A DNA stretch of 64,000 bases from Roseiarcus sp963787135 (lineage in GTDB: Bacteria > Pseudomonadota > Alphaproteobacteria > Rhizobiales > Beijerinckiaceae), in assembly GCA_963787135.1 (NCBI GenBank), contig CAWBBW010000033.1, forward strand, positions 62,001 through 126,000. Direction: 5' to 3'. Positions within the stretch are counted from its first letter, which is position 1. Every line of letters starts with the position of its first letter. The notes under the pieces are model-generated. The model was not told where the DNA came from, ran no database searches, and saw only the letters and a program-made list of their open reading frames with translations. This document shows positions 35,405-43,909 of the stretch, one piece after another. The position numbers were made by a program, and so were the translations under genes.

Positions 35405-37063
35405 CAGACCGTGCGAAAACTCGTCGAGGTTGATGGGATGCGACGACTGAGCGTGCGGATCGGCGCTTTTCTCGCGTTTCGGGCTGAAATCGCGCCGATG
35501 GCCTCTTGGAAGGCATGGGAGGACCGCCATGGGCGGTTTTGCCACGAAACAACGCGATTTTGGCCTCTGTCATGCGGCGACGGCCGCCATCATCTTGTCC
35601 ATGCCGAGAATATTGAGTGCTCGCCGCAAATTGTAGACGAGCGCGGTCAGGTTGAATTCGGCGCGCACTTTTTCCAGGCCGCGCATCAGGAACGCGCCCT
35701 GATTCATCCATTGCTTGATGCTGCCGAACGGATGTTCGACCGTCTCGCGACGGCGGTCGAGAACTTCCGGCCTCGCCTTCAGGCGGGCCGCCATGCGGTC
35801 GAGCGCGTCCTCGTGCTCGAGACGCGAGACGACGCGATAGCCGGCGTCCGTGCAGCGCGGGCGTAGCGGGCAATCGCGGCACGCCGCCGGGTTGCCGTAA
35901 TCGACCTTCGTCATCTCGCGCAACTTGCCATGGCGGAGCGGCCTCAGTTCGTGACCGCCCGGGCAAGCGTATGCGTCCCGCTCCGGATCGTAAGAGAACT
36001 CGTCCTTGCGGAAGAAGCCATTGCTGACCGAAGAGCCGCGTTGGGGTCTGGGCACATAAGGCGTCAGCCCCGCCTTTTCGCAGGCGGCGATGTCTTCCGT
36101 CTTGAAATAACCCTTGTCGGCGACGACGTCGATCTTCTCGACTTCGAGGATCTCGCGCGCCGGCTCGGCAGTCGCCTGCAACAGCCCCATGTCGACGACC
36201 TGGTTGGTCACTTCCTGTTCGACGATCAGCTTGTGCTTGGCGTCGACCGCGACCTGAATGTTGTAGCCGACAGCGACGCGCGTGTGCGCCGCCATGGCGC
36301 GGCTGTCGGGATCGGTCAGGGATATCTGGTCTTCGCCCGTGCGTTCGAGCTGCTTCAGCATGGCGTCGTATTGGCCGCGCTTCTTGCGCAGTCCCTCGAT
36401 CTTCTCGGCGAGATTTTTCACCCGCGCGCCGCTCGTCGCCTTTTCCGCGGCGTCGCCCTCGTCGAGCCGCTGGAGGTAATCGGCCAGCCGCTCGTCGGCC
36501 GCCTTGATGAATTTCGCCAGCGAATTGCGGGTGAAATTTCGATCCTTGTTGTTGACCGCCTTGATGCGGGTCCCGTCCACCGCCAGCAGTTCGCGTCCGA
36601 ACAGGTCGAGCCGCTTGCACAGCAGCGTGAATTGACGAAACACCGATTTGAAGGCGGCGCGATTGTCGGCGCGGAAATCGGCGATGGTCTTGAAGTCAGG
36701 CTTCAGCGTTCGCAACAGCCAGATGACCTCGATGTTGCGATGGCATTCGGCCTCCAACCGCCGGCTCGAACGCACGCGATTGAGATAGCCGTAGACGTAG
36801 AGCTTCAATAGATCGCCCGGTGCGTAGCCCGGCCGTCCCGTCGCCTTCGGCTGAACCCGCCCGAAGCCTGCCTCGACGAGATCGAGCCCATCGACGAAGG
36901 CGTCGATGAAGCGGACGGGATTGTCAGGGCCGACGTAATCGTCCACCGCTTCGGGCAGAAGCAGAAGTTGGTCGCGTTCGAAGCCGGAAATGTGCGCCAT
37001 ACCCGATTCTAATATGGCGCCAGTGATTCGTGAATCCCTCAGGCCGAGTTTTCGCACGGTCTG
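35405..37063 (-). mobile_element. Complete IS1182-like insertion sequence, 1659 bp
   Basis: The left end (35405-35423) is CAGACCGTGCGAAAACTCG, and the right end (37045-37063) is its exact reverse complement, so the terminal inverted repeats are 19 bp. CAAC stands directly outside both ends (35401-35404 and 37064-37067), a 4-bp target duplication. The only gene is the transposase on the minus strand. The intact ends and duplication mean recent insertion. It landed at the 3' end of the GntR regulator gene. An internal part of the same element is present at 10973-11978. Confidence 0.92.
35570..37000 (-). CDS. IS1182-family transposase
   Basis: A 476-residue transposase. The N-terminal part has a DUF772-type domain (DNPVRFIDAFVDGLDLVEAG, GRPGYAPGDLLKLYVYGYLN, RSSRRLEAECHRNIEVIWLL). 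The catalytic domain has LAVDGTRIKAVNNKDRNFT (first Asp), KIDVVADKGYFKTEDIAACE (second Asp) and RRETVEHPFGSIKQWMNQG (Glu), the DDE triad. A Cys-containing stretch PAACRDCPLRPRCTDAGYRV lies before the last part. It would cut and insert the element at its 19-bp ends. The ATG at 37000 (MAHISGFERDQLLLLPE) matches family starts. The longer frame from 37333 runs outside the element. Confidence 0.93.
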   Translation of the reverse strand: MAHISGFERDQLLLLPEAVDDYVGPDNPVRFIDAFVDGLDLVEAGFGRVQPKATGRPGYAPGDLLKLYVYGYLNRVRSSRRLEAECHRNIEVIWLLRTLKPDFKTIADFRADNRAAFKSVFRQFTLLCKRLDLFGRELLAVDGTRIKAVNNKDRNFTRNSLAKFIKAADERLADYLQRLDEGDAAEKATSGARVKNLAEKIEGLRKKRGQYDAMLKQLERTGEDQISLTDPDSRAMAAHTRVAVGYNIQVAVDAKHKLIVEQEVTNQVVDMGLLQATAEPAREILEVEKIDVVADKGYFKTEDIAACEKAGLTPYVPRPQRGSSVSNGFFRKDEFSYDPERDAYACPGGHELRPLRHGKLREMTKVDYGNPAACRDCPLRPRCTDAGYRVVSRLEHEDALDRMAARLKARPEVLDRRRETVEHPFGSIKQWMNQGAFLMRGLEKVRAEFNLTALVYNLRRALNILGMDKMMAAVAA

Positions 37064-38058
37064 CAACCGTTTCGCGCGCCGGGCCCGTGCCGGGTCCGCC
37101 CACGCGACGGATCGCCGCCGCGCGACAGGGCGGGGATGGGCCAAGCGCGACCCGTCTCCGGCGCGTCGCCAACCCGCGGGATTGAAGACAGGAGAGTGAG
37201 CCGCGCAGTGGCCATATGGGCGTTGCAGCTTTGCGCCACGGCCGAGGCGTCGCGGCGCTGCAGGGCGTCGATGTAGGCCAGGTGCTCGTGCATGGCCACG
37301 ATATTTCGCTGGCGTTCGTCGCGCTTGTTCCATTGGTAGTGATAATGGAAAATCATCGAAATCACGTCATAGAAGCCGACGATGAAGCGGTTGCGCGACG
37401 CGTCGTTGATGCAGCGATGAAGGCGCTCGTCGAGCGCCGAAAAATCGGTGAATTGTATATCCGCTTCATCGATCAGGGCGAGATGGTCGTCCCTGATGCG
37501 CGATAGCTCGGCCCAGGCGGTCTCGTCGTCGGCGAGCGAAATGAAGCGAAGAGCCGAGCGCAGCTCGAACATCGCCCTCACCTCGCAGAGTTCCTCGGCA
37601 AAGTCCTCGGTGAACCCTTTGAACACCCAGCTGCCGCTGGGTCCGCGTTCAAGAAGACCGTATCGGGGAAAGCGGTTGAGATAGTCCCGCACGGCGGACG
37701 GCGAGACGCCGAACTGGCGCGAAAGCTCGAGCGCGTTGATTTGCTGTCCGGGCTTGCAGTCGCCATGCAGGATCCACTGCATGAACTGCTTCTCGACGAT
37801 CGCGCCGACTTGCTCCGTCTCCACCTCCGGATAGAAGTCGGCAGGGACAGGGGGACGCAACAGGACCTTGCGTCGACCGTCGTATGCGATCAGTGCCCCG
37901 GCCGCGAATGCGGAGAATATTGCCCGAACGGTCGTGCGGCTGACCGCAAGCGCCTGAGACCACGACGGCTCCGATCCGATGTCGGACGCGATCGCGTAGT
38001 GACGCAGCCGGGTGAGCCCCCGATTGTAGGCGCGTTTGAAGACCGTGTTGGGCTTCAT
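37039..38058 (-). CDS. GntR-family regulator with two N-terminal HTH segments, 3' end altered by IS insertion
   Basis: From the ATG at 38058 (MKPNTVFKRAYNRG) the protein has an N-terminal HTH-like segment (SWSQALAVSRTTVRAIFSAF) and then a second, clearer GntR winged helix (GQQINALELSRQFGVSPSAV, RDYLNRFPRYGLLERGPSG). The C-terminal FCD-type ligand domain has EVRAMFELRSALRFISLADD, ALDERLHRCINDASRNRF and HLAYIDALQRRDASAVAQSC. The natural end is probably near MATARLTLLSSI. The remaining residues are encoded up to the IS boundary at 37063 and the stop (37039) is inside the IS end. It is divergent from the sugar-acid cluster at 38.2 kb and probably regulates it. Confidence 0.85.
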   Translation of the reverse strand: MKPNTVFKRAYNRGLTRLRHYAIASDIGSEPSWSQALAVSRTTVRAIFSAFAAGALIAYDGRRKVLLRPPVPADFYPEVETEQVGAIVEKQFMQWILHGDCKPGQQINALELSRQFGVSPSAVRDYLNRFPRYGLLERGPSGSWVFKGFTEDFAEELCEVRAMFELRSALRFISLADDETAWAELSRIRDDHLALIDEADIQFTDFSALDERLHRCINDASRNRFIVGFYDVISMIFHYHYQWNKRDERQRNIVAMHEHLAYIDALQRRDASAVAQSCNAHMATARLTLLSSIPRVGDAPETGRAWPIPALSRGGDPSRGRTRHGPGARNGCRPCENSA

Positions 38059-38119
38059 CCCCGCCCTCCCGATTCGCCGCCTGTCTTTTTGTGCGAGTCG
38101 CGGCTCCTCAAAAAACAAC

Positions 38120-38148
38120 TTGACCCGCGACCGGCAGGACGTTTTTTA
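38120..38148 (+). promoter_or_regulatory. Predicted promoter of the sugar-acid cluster
   Basis: TTGACC (38120-38125), a 17-base spacer and TTTTTA (38143-38148), in the 127-base gap between the divergent GntR and alcohol dehydrogenase genes. Sequence-based prediction. Confidence 0.4.
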
Positions 38149-38185
38149 TCCATAACGAACAAAAATGCAATTGGGAGGAAGGAGA

Positions 38186-39197
38186 TTGCGCGCCTTGCTG
38201 TGCGTCGAGCCGGGAAAACTGGCCTTGGTTGAGCGGTCACGACCCTCTCCGGGGCCCGGCGAAGTGCTCGTGCGCATCCGCCGCGCCGGGGTATGCGGCA
38301 CGGACCTGCATATTTACGAAGGGACGCATCCGTTTCTCGAGTATCCGCGAGTGATCGGACACGAACTGTCAGGCGAAGTGGAGCAGACCGGTCACGGGCT
38401 GCGAAATAGCCGTAGGTCAAAAAGTCTTCGTCATCCCTTATCTGTCCTGCGGCGCCTGCGTCGCCTGCCGGCGCGGCAAGACCAATTGCTGTCAGCGCAT
38501 CGCGGTCCTTGGCGTTCACATTGACGGCGGGATGGCGGACTACGTCTGTGTTCCGGAGCGCAATGTGGCCGCAGCCGACGGCGTCACGCTTGATCAGGCG
38601 GCAATGGTCGAGTTCCTCGCGATCGGCGCCCACGCGGTGCGCCGCGCCAGTCCGCGAAAAGGCGACCGCGTTCTGGTCGTCGGAGCGGGTCCGATTGGCA
38701 TCGGCTGCATGATCTTTGCGAAGCTGCATGGCGGATCGGTCACCGCACTCGACATGAGGCAGGACCGCCTCGACTTCTGCCGCGACGTGCTCGGCGTCGA
38801 TCACACCGTCGCCGCCGGACCCGACACGCTCGAAATGCTGTCGAAGCTCACTGGCGGCGACCTCTTCGAGACTGTGATCGACGCCACCGGCAAAGCAAGC
38901 GCGATGATGACCGGATTCGACTATGTCGCCCACGGCGGAACCTACGTGCTGGTGAGCGTCGTGCTCGACACGATCTCGTTCGCCGACCCGAAGTTCCATG
39001 CGCGCGAGATTTCGCTTCTCGGCAGCCGGAACGCGACGCGGGAAGACTTCGTCGAGGTCTTCGGCGCGATGCGCGATGGGCGCGTGCCGACCGAAGCGCT
39101 CGCCACGCATCGTGCGCCGCTTGAAGACTCGCCAGCCCGTTTTCCCGAATGGATCAAGCCCGAAACGGGCGTGATCAAAGCCCTTATCGAGATCTAA
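38186..39197 (+). pseudogene. Zinc-dependent alcohol dehydrogenase (L-galactonate/hexonate dehydrogenase-like), one-base frameshift
   Basis: The TTG at 38186 (read as MRALLCVEPGKLALVE) has GGAGG seven bases upstream. An ATG at 38165 is also in frame. The first part has RAGVCGTDLHIYEGTHPFLE and VIGHELSGEVEQTGHGL, with the catalytic-zinc Cys and His. One extra base near 38402 shifts the frame. After removal it reads EIAVGQKVFVIPYLSCGACV, ACRRGKTNCCQ, the four structural-zinc Cys, and then VLVVGAGPIGIGCMIFAKLH, the NAD fold. The span of 1012 is 3 x 337 + 1. Relatives oxidise hexonates such as L-galactonate to the 5-keto acid. The next gene encodes a matching reductase, so a hexonate/hexuronate route is likely. 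Confidence 0.85.
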
Positions 39198-39202
39198 CCA
39201 GC

Positions 39203-40330
39203 ATGGCGTTCCCGATCATCCAATTCGGCACCAGCCGCTTCCTGCAAGCCCACGTGGACCTGTTTGTGAGCGAGGCTTTGACCAAAGGCGCCGCAATGGG
39301 ACGCATCGTCGCGGTGCAAACGACGCAGAGCGCAGAGAGCCGGAAACGCATCGCGGCCTTCGCCGAGGGCAGGCCCTATGTCGTCCAGATCAAGGGGATC
39401 GCCGGCGGCGCCATCGTGGACATCGAAGCCAAGGTCTCCAGCGTCGGCGGCGGCGTCGATGCAAACGAGTCCTGGGAGGCGGTCGAGCGCCTGTTCAACG
39501 AGGCGCGCTGCATGGTCTCCAACACTGCGGACCGCGGTTACGAACTCGACCCCTCGGACAGGCCGGACGCGATGCCGCGATCTTTTCCGGCGAAGCTCGC
39601 AAAGCTGCTCCTGGCCCGCCATCGCGCCGGCGCTCCGCCGATAACGCTCTTTCCCTGCGAGCTGACGCCCGCGAACGGAGAGACATTGCGCGCCGTGGTG
39701 CTTAAGGTCCTCGACGGTTGGAGCGTTCCGGCGCCGGCGCGTCGCTGGGTCGGCCAGGAATGCGTCTGGATCAATTCCCTCGTCGACCGTATCGTCTCGC
39801 AACCGCTTGAGCCGCTCGGCGCGGTGGCGGAGCCCTACGCCTTATGGGCGATCGAAGACCAGCCAGGGCTCGAGGTCCCCTGCCGCCACCGCGACGTTGT
39901 CGTGACCAACGATCTCAAGCGCTATGAGCGGCTCAAGCTATTCATTCTTAATCTTGGCCACACCTGGCTCGCCGAAATCTGGCGCCGGTCGAAAAAACCC
40001 CCGGCGATGACGGTGCGCGAGGCGATGGCCAATGAGAGCATGGTCGCTGAACTTGACGACCTCTACGAAAAGGAAGTGCTGCCTGTTTTCGCCGGGATCG
40101 GAATGGAGCAAGAGGCGCGGACCTATCGCGACACCGTCATCGACCGGTTCCGCAATCCGTTTCTCGATCACCGCCTCGCCGAAATCTTCGTCAACCACGA
40201 AGCCAAGAAGCAGCGGCGCTTTGGCGGACTGATCGAGCTTGCCGAGGCCAGCAATTGTCACGTAAGCCAGCCGCGCCTTAGAGCGGCGCTTGCTTCGAAC
40301 GAAGGAGCCGTTACAACCCCTGCCGGATGA
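39203..40330 (+). CDS. Mannitol dehydrogenase family protein (tagaturonate/fructuronate reductase-like)
   Basis: A 375-residue NAD-dependent reductase of the polyol/uronate long-chain family. The N-terminal IIQFGTSRFLQAHVDLFVSE is a typical FG-x-x-x-F-x-R/Q start. The C-terminal part has the Lys-Asn-His catalytic pattern in YERLKLFILNLGHTWLAEIW. UxaB/UxuB members reduce tagaturonate or fructuronate to altronate or mannonate. At 375 residues it is shorter than those enzymes (about 480), but a shorter subgroup exists. It starts five bases after the dehydrogenase stop, so both are translated from one message. Confidence 0.82.
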   Translation: MAFPIIQFGTSRFLQAHVDLFVSEALTKGAAMGRIVAVQTTQSAESRKRIAAFAEGRPYVVQIKGIAGGAIVDIEAKVSSVGGGVDANESWEAVERLFNEARCMVSNTADRGYELDPSDRPDAMPRSFPAKLAKLLLARHRAGAPPITLFPCELTPANGETLRAVVLKVLDGWSVPAPARRWVGQECVWINSLVDRIVSQPLEPLGAVAEPYALWAIEDQPGLEVPCRHRDVVVTNDLKRYERLKLFILNLGHTWLAEIWRRSKKPPAMTVREAMANESMVAELDDLYEKEVLPVFAGIGMEQEARTYRDTVIDRFRNPFLDHRLAEIFVNHEAKKQRRFGGLIELAEASNCHVSQPRLRAALASNEGAVTTPAG

Positions 40331-40413
40331 AACCATCCCACGAAGCACGATCCGGTTCGCCGGAATCGAAAGCAGACGAGAGCCGACATGGCTCTCACCA
40401 AAGGAGGAAAAGC

Positions 40414-41377
40414 ATGAAAAAGTTCCTGATGGCAACAGCCCTGGTGTCGCTCGCCGCCGTCGTCGGCGCGCCGAGCTACGCCGCCGACAAGCCGACGATC
40501 CCTGTCATCGTCAAGGATACGACCTCGGGCTATTGGCAGATCGTGTTCGCCGGCGCCCGCCAGGCCGCTAAGGATCTCGACGTCAATGTCCCCGAACTCG
40601 GCGCGCAGTCCGAAGCCGACATCAACGGCGAGATTACGATCCTCGAGAACGCGGTGGCCGAAAAGCCCGCAGCGGTCGTTATCGCCCCGACCCAGTTCAA
40701 GGCGCTGGGCAAGCCGATCGACGAGGCGGCGAAGAAGGTGCCGATCATCGGAATCGATTCCGCCGCGGACTTCGAAGGCCTTCACGTCGTTCCTGACCAC
40801 GGACAACGAGGTCGGCGGACGCAAGGCGGCCGACGGCATGGCGGAGGCGATCAAGGCAAAATACGGCAAGGCCGAGGGCGAAGTCGCGCTCATCACGCAT
40901 CTGCCCGGTGTCGGCTCGCTTGAGGCCCGCAACAAAGGGTTCAAAGAAGAGCTGGCCGAGAAATATCCAGACCTGAAGCTGGTCGCAGACAAGGTCTCGG
41001 ACGGCAACGCCACGACCGGCCTCAACATCATGACCGACCTCATCACCGCCATGCCGAAACTGCGCGGCGTGTTTGCCGACAATCTCATCCAGTGTCAGGG
41101 CGCGAGCCAGGCAATCGCGGAAAACAAGAAGGGCGACACGATCAAGCTCGTGTGCTTCGACGCCGACGACAAGCTCATCGGGTATCTCAAGGACGGCACA
41201 ATCACTGCCCTGCTTCTGCAGGATCCCTACCGGATGGGCTATGACGGCGTGAAGACTGCGCTCGCCGCGTCGAAGGGCGAGAAGGTGCCGGCAAACGTCG
41301 ATACCGGCGCGAATCTTGTCACCAAGGCCAACATGGACCAGCCGAAGGAGCATGCGCTGCTCTATCCGCCGAAGTGA
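40414..41377 (+). pseudogene. Sugar ABC transporter substrate-binding protein, one-base frameshift
   Basis: From the ATG at 40414 (AAAGGAGG upstream) a signal peptide MKKFLMATALVSLAAVVGAP ends at SYA-AD. The mature protein is of ribose-binding (periplasmic binding protein type 1) type: IPVIVKDTTSGYWQIVFAGA, ENAVAEKPAAVVIAPTQFKA and VPIIGIDSAAD. One extra T near 40770 breaks the frame. Removal gives SAADSKAFTSFLTTDNEVGG, and the protein continues through LITHLPGVGSLEARNKGFKE and LLLQDPYRMGYDGVKTALAA to the stop at 41377. The 964-base span is 3 x 321 + 1. It feeds the permease at 41926. Confidence 0.88.
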
Positions 41378-41386
41378 TTTGGCGTC

Positions 41387-41412
41387 GGGCGCGCCGAGCC
41401 GTCGGCGCGCCC
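41387..41412 (+). terminator. Strong hairpin after the substrate-binding protein gene
   Basis: GGGCGCGCCGA and TCGGCGCGCCC form a perfect 11-pair stem with loop GCCG, ten bases after the stop. No T-run follows. Such hairpins after binding-protein genes usually stabilise the upstream message and lower transporter expression. Confidence 0.55.
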
Positions 41413-41529
41413 TCGTACCTCCAAAAAACCATATTCACGAGCAGGCGCGGGCCAGAATGTCTTGCGCAACGTCGGAGCGCGGCGGATGATGTTCGCCTGA
41501 ATCAAGAAGATTCGCCCAAGAGCGCGACC

Positions 41530-41901
41530 ATGGCCTCAGTTGTCACCGCCGCCCCGATGGATGGCGCGCCAATGCTAGCATTACATAAGCTGGACAAGCA
41601 TTTCGGCGCGACTCGCGCCCTCAAGGTCGTGATCGGCAAGGGACTTGATTACGGCGTCGAGCTCTTCATCTTCGACGAGCCGACGGTCGCCTTGGACGTC
41701 GGCGCCAAAGCGGAAATCCATCGGCTGCTGGCCTCCCTATGCGCGAAGGGCGCGGGCGCTATCATGGTCTCGTCCTGCCTGCCGGGGGTCTACGATCTCG
41801 CCGACACCCTGCACGTCCTTCGGGCGGGCGGACTCGTCGCAAGCCAGGGACACAAGGACGCTACCCGGGAAATAATACTTACCGAGGCGATCGGCGTTTA
41901 G
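41530..41901 (+). pseudogene. Sugar ABC transporter ATPase with large in-frame internal deletion
   Basis: The N-terminus (MASVVTAAPMDGAPMLALHK, LDKHFGATRAL) is the first strand of NBD1 in RbsA-like double ATPases of about 500 residues. It joins directly, around 41620-41627, to KVVIGKGLDYGVELFIFDEP and TVALDVGAKAEIHRLL from the Walker B region of NBD2, then SSCLPGVYDLADTLHVLRAG. Both Walker A motifs, both signature motifs and NBD1 Walker B are missing. The remaining 123 residues cannot hydrolyse ATP. The deletion keeps the frame. The transporter therefore lacks a working ATPase unless another one serves it, or the assembly has lost about 1.1 kb here. Confidence 0.82.
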
Positions 41902-41925
41902 GGCGCCGCGCGGAGTCCAGCGGAA

Positions 41926-42945
41926 ATGACGGATCAGAGCATCCAAACGATCTCTCAGAGTGAACGGCGCAGCCATCGGCTGAACGTGCTGCTCGGCCTG
42001 ACTCTGCTCGTTCTCCTGCTCGTCTTATGGCTCGCGCTGTCGTTCGCAACCACGACGTTCTGGACCTCGAACAACATGTCCAATCTCCTGCGCCAGGGCG
42101 CGATGATCGCGATCCTAGCGATCGGCGAGACCTTCACGATCATCACCGGCGGCATCGATCTTTCGGTCGGCGCGATCGCCGGCTTCATCTCGATGACGGT
42201 CGCCCTGTTGCTCGCCAACCATCTCGGCTTCGCCTCGTCCGTCGCAGGCGCCGTCGCGATCTCGCTCGCGATCGGCGTCTTGATCGGCGTCTTCCACGCC
42301 TTCGGCGTCACGCAGATGGGTCTGCCCCCGTTCATCATGACGCTGGCGACAATGTACGCGCTGCGCGGCATCGGCTTTCTCATCACCAACGGCGCGACGA
42401 TTTCGGTCGACAACGACGCCTTCACCGGCTTCTCGCGCGCGAGCTTCCTGGGCTTTCCCTGGACGGACGGGACGTGGTTCGCGATGCCGGCGCTGTTCTG
42501 GATGGTCCTCCTCGTTGCAGCCCCTCTTTATATCCTCCTCACTAAGTACCCTTGGGGCCGCTATCTCCTCGTGATTGGTTCGAACAAGGAGGCCGCGCTT
42601 CTCTCCGGCGTCAACGTCACGGCGATGATCTATCTTGCCTACATCATATCAGCCTTCTGCGCCGCCATCGTCGGCATTCTGCTCGCCATGCGGATCGGCA
42701 TCGGCAATCCGGGCCAAGCCGACGGGTGGGAATTGCAGGCGATCGCCTCGTCGGTCATCGGCGGCACCAGCCTCTTCGGCGGGGTCGGCACAGTGCCCGG
42801 ACCCCTGATCGGCTCCTTCATCCTGACGACGTTCAACAACGGCGCGAACCTGCTCAACCTCAATCCGTTCTGGCAGCGCATCGTGACCGGGGCGCTGATC
42901 ATCATCGTGGTCTATTTCGACACGCTGCGGCGCAGGAAGCGCTGA
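41926..42945 (+). CDS. Sugar ABC transporter permease (RbsC-like)
   Basis: A 339-residue inner-membrane permease of the ribose/branched-chain type with about ten hydrophobic segments. The signatures ILAIGETFTIITGGIDLSVG (about residues 64-83), the coupling-region NKEAALLSGVNVTAMIYLAY and SSVIGGTSLFGGVGTVPGPL are present. It follows the binding protein and the deleted ATPase gene. Substrate not determinable, but the gene neighbourhood suggests a sugar acid. The ATG at 41926 is 24 bases past the ATPase stop. Confidence 0.9.
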   Translation: MTDQSIQTISQSERRSHRLNVLLGLTLLVLLLVLWLALSFATTTFWTSNNMSNLLRQGAMIAILAIGETFTIITGGIDLSVGAIAGFISMTVALLLANHLGFASSVAGAVAISLAIGVLIGVFHAFGVTQMGLPPFIMTLATMYALRGIGFLITNGATISVDNDAFTGFSRASFLGFPWTDGTWFAMPALFWMVLLVAAPLYILLTKYPWGRYLLVIGSNKEAALLSGVNVTAMIYLAYIISAFCAAIVGILLAMRIGIGNPGQADGWELQAIASSVIGGTSLFGGVGTVPGPLIGSFILTTFNNGANLLNLNPFWQRIVTGALIIIVVYFDTLRRRKR

Positions 42946-42953
42946 GCGCGCGA

Positions 42954-43865
42954 TTGGCTGACCCTCTCGCCTGCGGCGATCTCATCGCCGATCGCCGCTA
43001 CGTGTACGGCAAGGCGGCCGCCGACGATCGAGACTGGGCTGCTGCGGCCGAGATCTTTGAGCAGGCCGCAGAGCAGGCGCCGCGATGGGCTCCGGCATGG
43101 TTCGCGCTTGGAGAAGCGCGGGAGAATCTCGGCGACCTTGACGGCGCGGCGGAAGCGTTTCGGTCGACGCTCGCAGCTGACCCTTCGGATGCGCTGGGCG
43201 CGGCGGCCCGACTCACGCTGATCGGCCGCGAAGAGGACACGGGCGCGCTCCCCAAGGCTTACGTAGCGCGGCTGTTCGACGACTATGCGTCGCGTTTCAA
43301 CGCACACCTGTGCGGTGAGCTGAACTATCGCGGTCCTGCCGTGATCGTCGAGGCGCTCGGTCTTGTCGCTCCTGCGCGCCGCTTCGCCACGGCGCTCGAC
43401 GTCGGGTGCGGCACGGGCCTGATGGGCGAAGCCGTCCGTGAGCGCGTCAATCGTCTTGTTGGCGTCGACCTCTCGCACGGCATGATCGCCCGAGCGCGCG
43501 AGCGCGGAATTTATGACGCGCTCGAAGTCGCCGAGGCGACTGATTTCCTTGAGCGCTCTGCGCCCGGCGCCTACGACTGCATTCTGGCGGCGGACGCGCT
43601 CTGCTATTTCGGCGACCTTCGGCCCCTCTTCCAAGCCTGCAAGCTAGCCCTCGCCGCGGACGGCATATTTGCTCTTTCGTTCGAGAGTTTCGAAGGGGAA
43701 GGTTTCCGTCTGCGGGAAACGCGGCGTTTTGCTCACGCCCCAGCCTATCTCGAGGCGACGGCACGGGAGGCCGGATTTCGTCCGCTTTTGATGCGCGCCG
43801 CGTCAATCCGCCGGGAGGCGGCCCGCGACGTCCCGGGGCTGGTCGCGGCGCTTGAGGCGCACTGA
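42954..43865 (+). CDS. TPR-containing class I methyltransferase
   Basis: A 303-residue protein. Two TPR-like units at about residues 15-80 (YGKAAADDRDWAAAAEIFEQ, WAPAWFALGEARENLGDLDG) precede DDYASRFNAHLCGELNYRGP and a SAM-binding domain with ATALDVGCGTGLMGEAVRER and GVDLSHGMIARARERG. This layout is common in Hyphomicrobiales, and the substrate is unknown. No ATG is available. The TTG at 42954 gives the best N-terminus, with a GTG at 43002 possible. It starts eight bases after the permease gene and may share its message, although the function looks unrelated. Confidence 0.8.
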   Translation: MADPLACGDLIADRRYVYGKAAADDRDWAAAAEIFEQAAEQAPRWAPAWFALGEARENLGDLDGAAEAFRSTLAADPSDALGAAARLTLIGREEDTGALPKAYVARLFDDYASRFNAHLCGELNYRGPAVIVEALGLVAPARRFATALDVGCGTGLMGEAVRERVNRLVGVDLSHGMIARARERGIYDALEVAEATDFLERSAPGAYDCILAADALCYFGDLRPLFQACKLALAADGIFALSFESFEGEGFRLRETRRFAHAPAYLEATAREAGFRPLLMRAASIRREAARDVPGLVAALEAH

Positions 43866-43909
43866 CATGGCTGTCGCGCGACTGTCGGCGCGCAGGCGCC
43901 TCGAGGTCC

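Noticed and set aside
10973..37063. A composite transposon bounded by the two IS copies
   Set aside because: The left copy has no ends, so it cannot form one boundary of a mobile unit, and the DNA between includes core genes such as gap, pgk and zapA.
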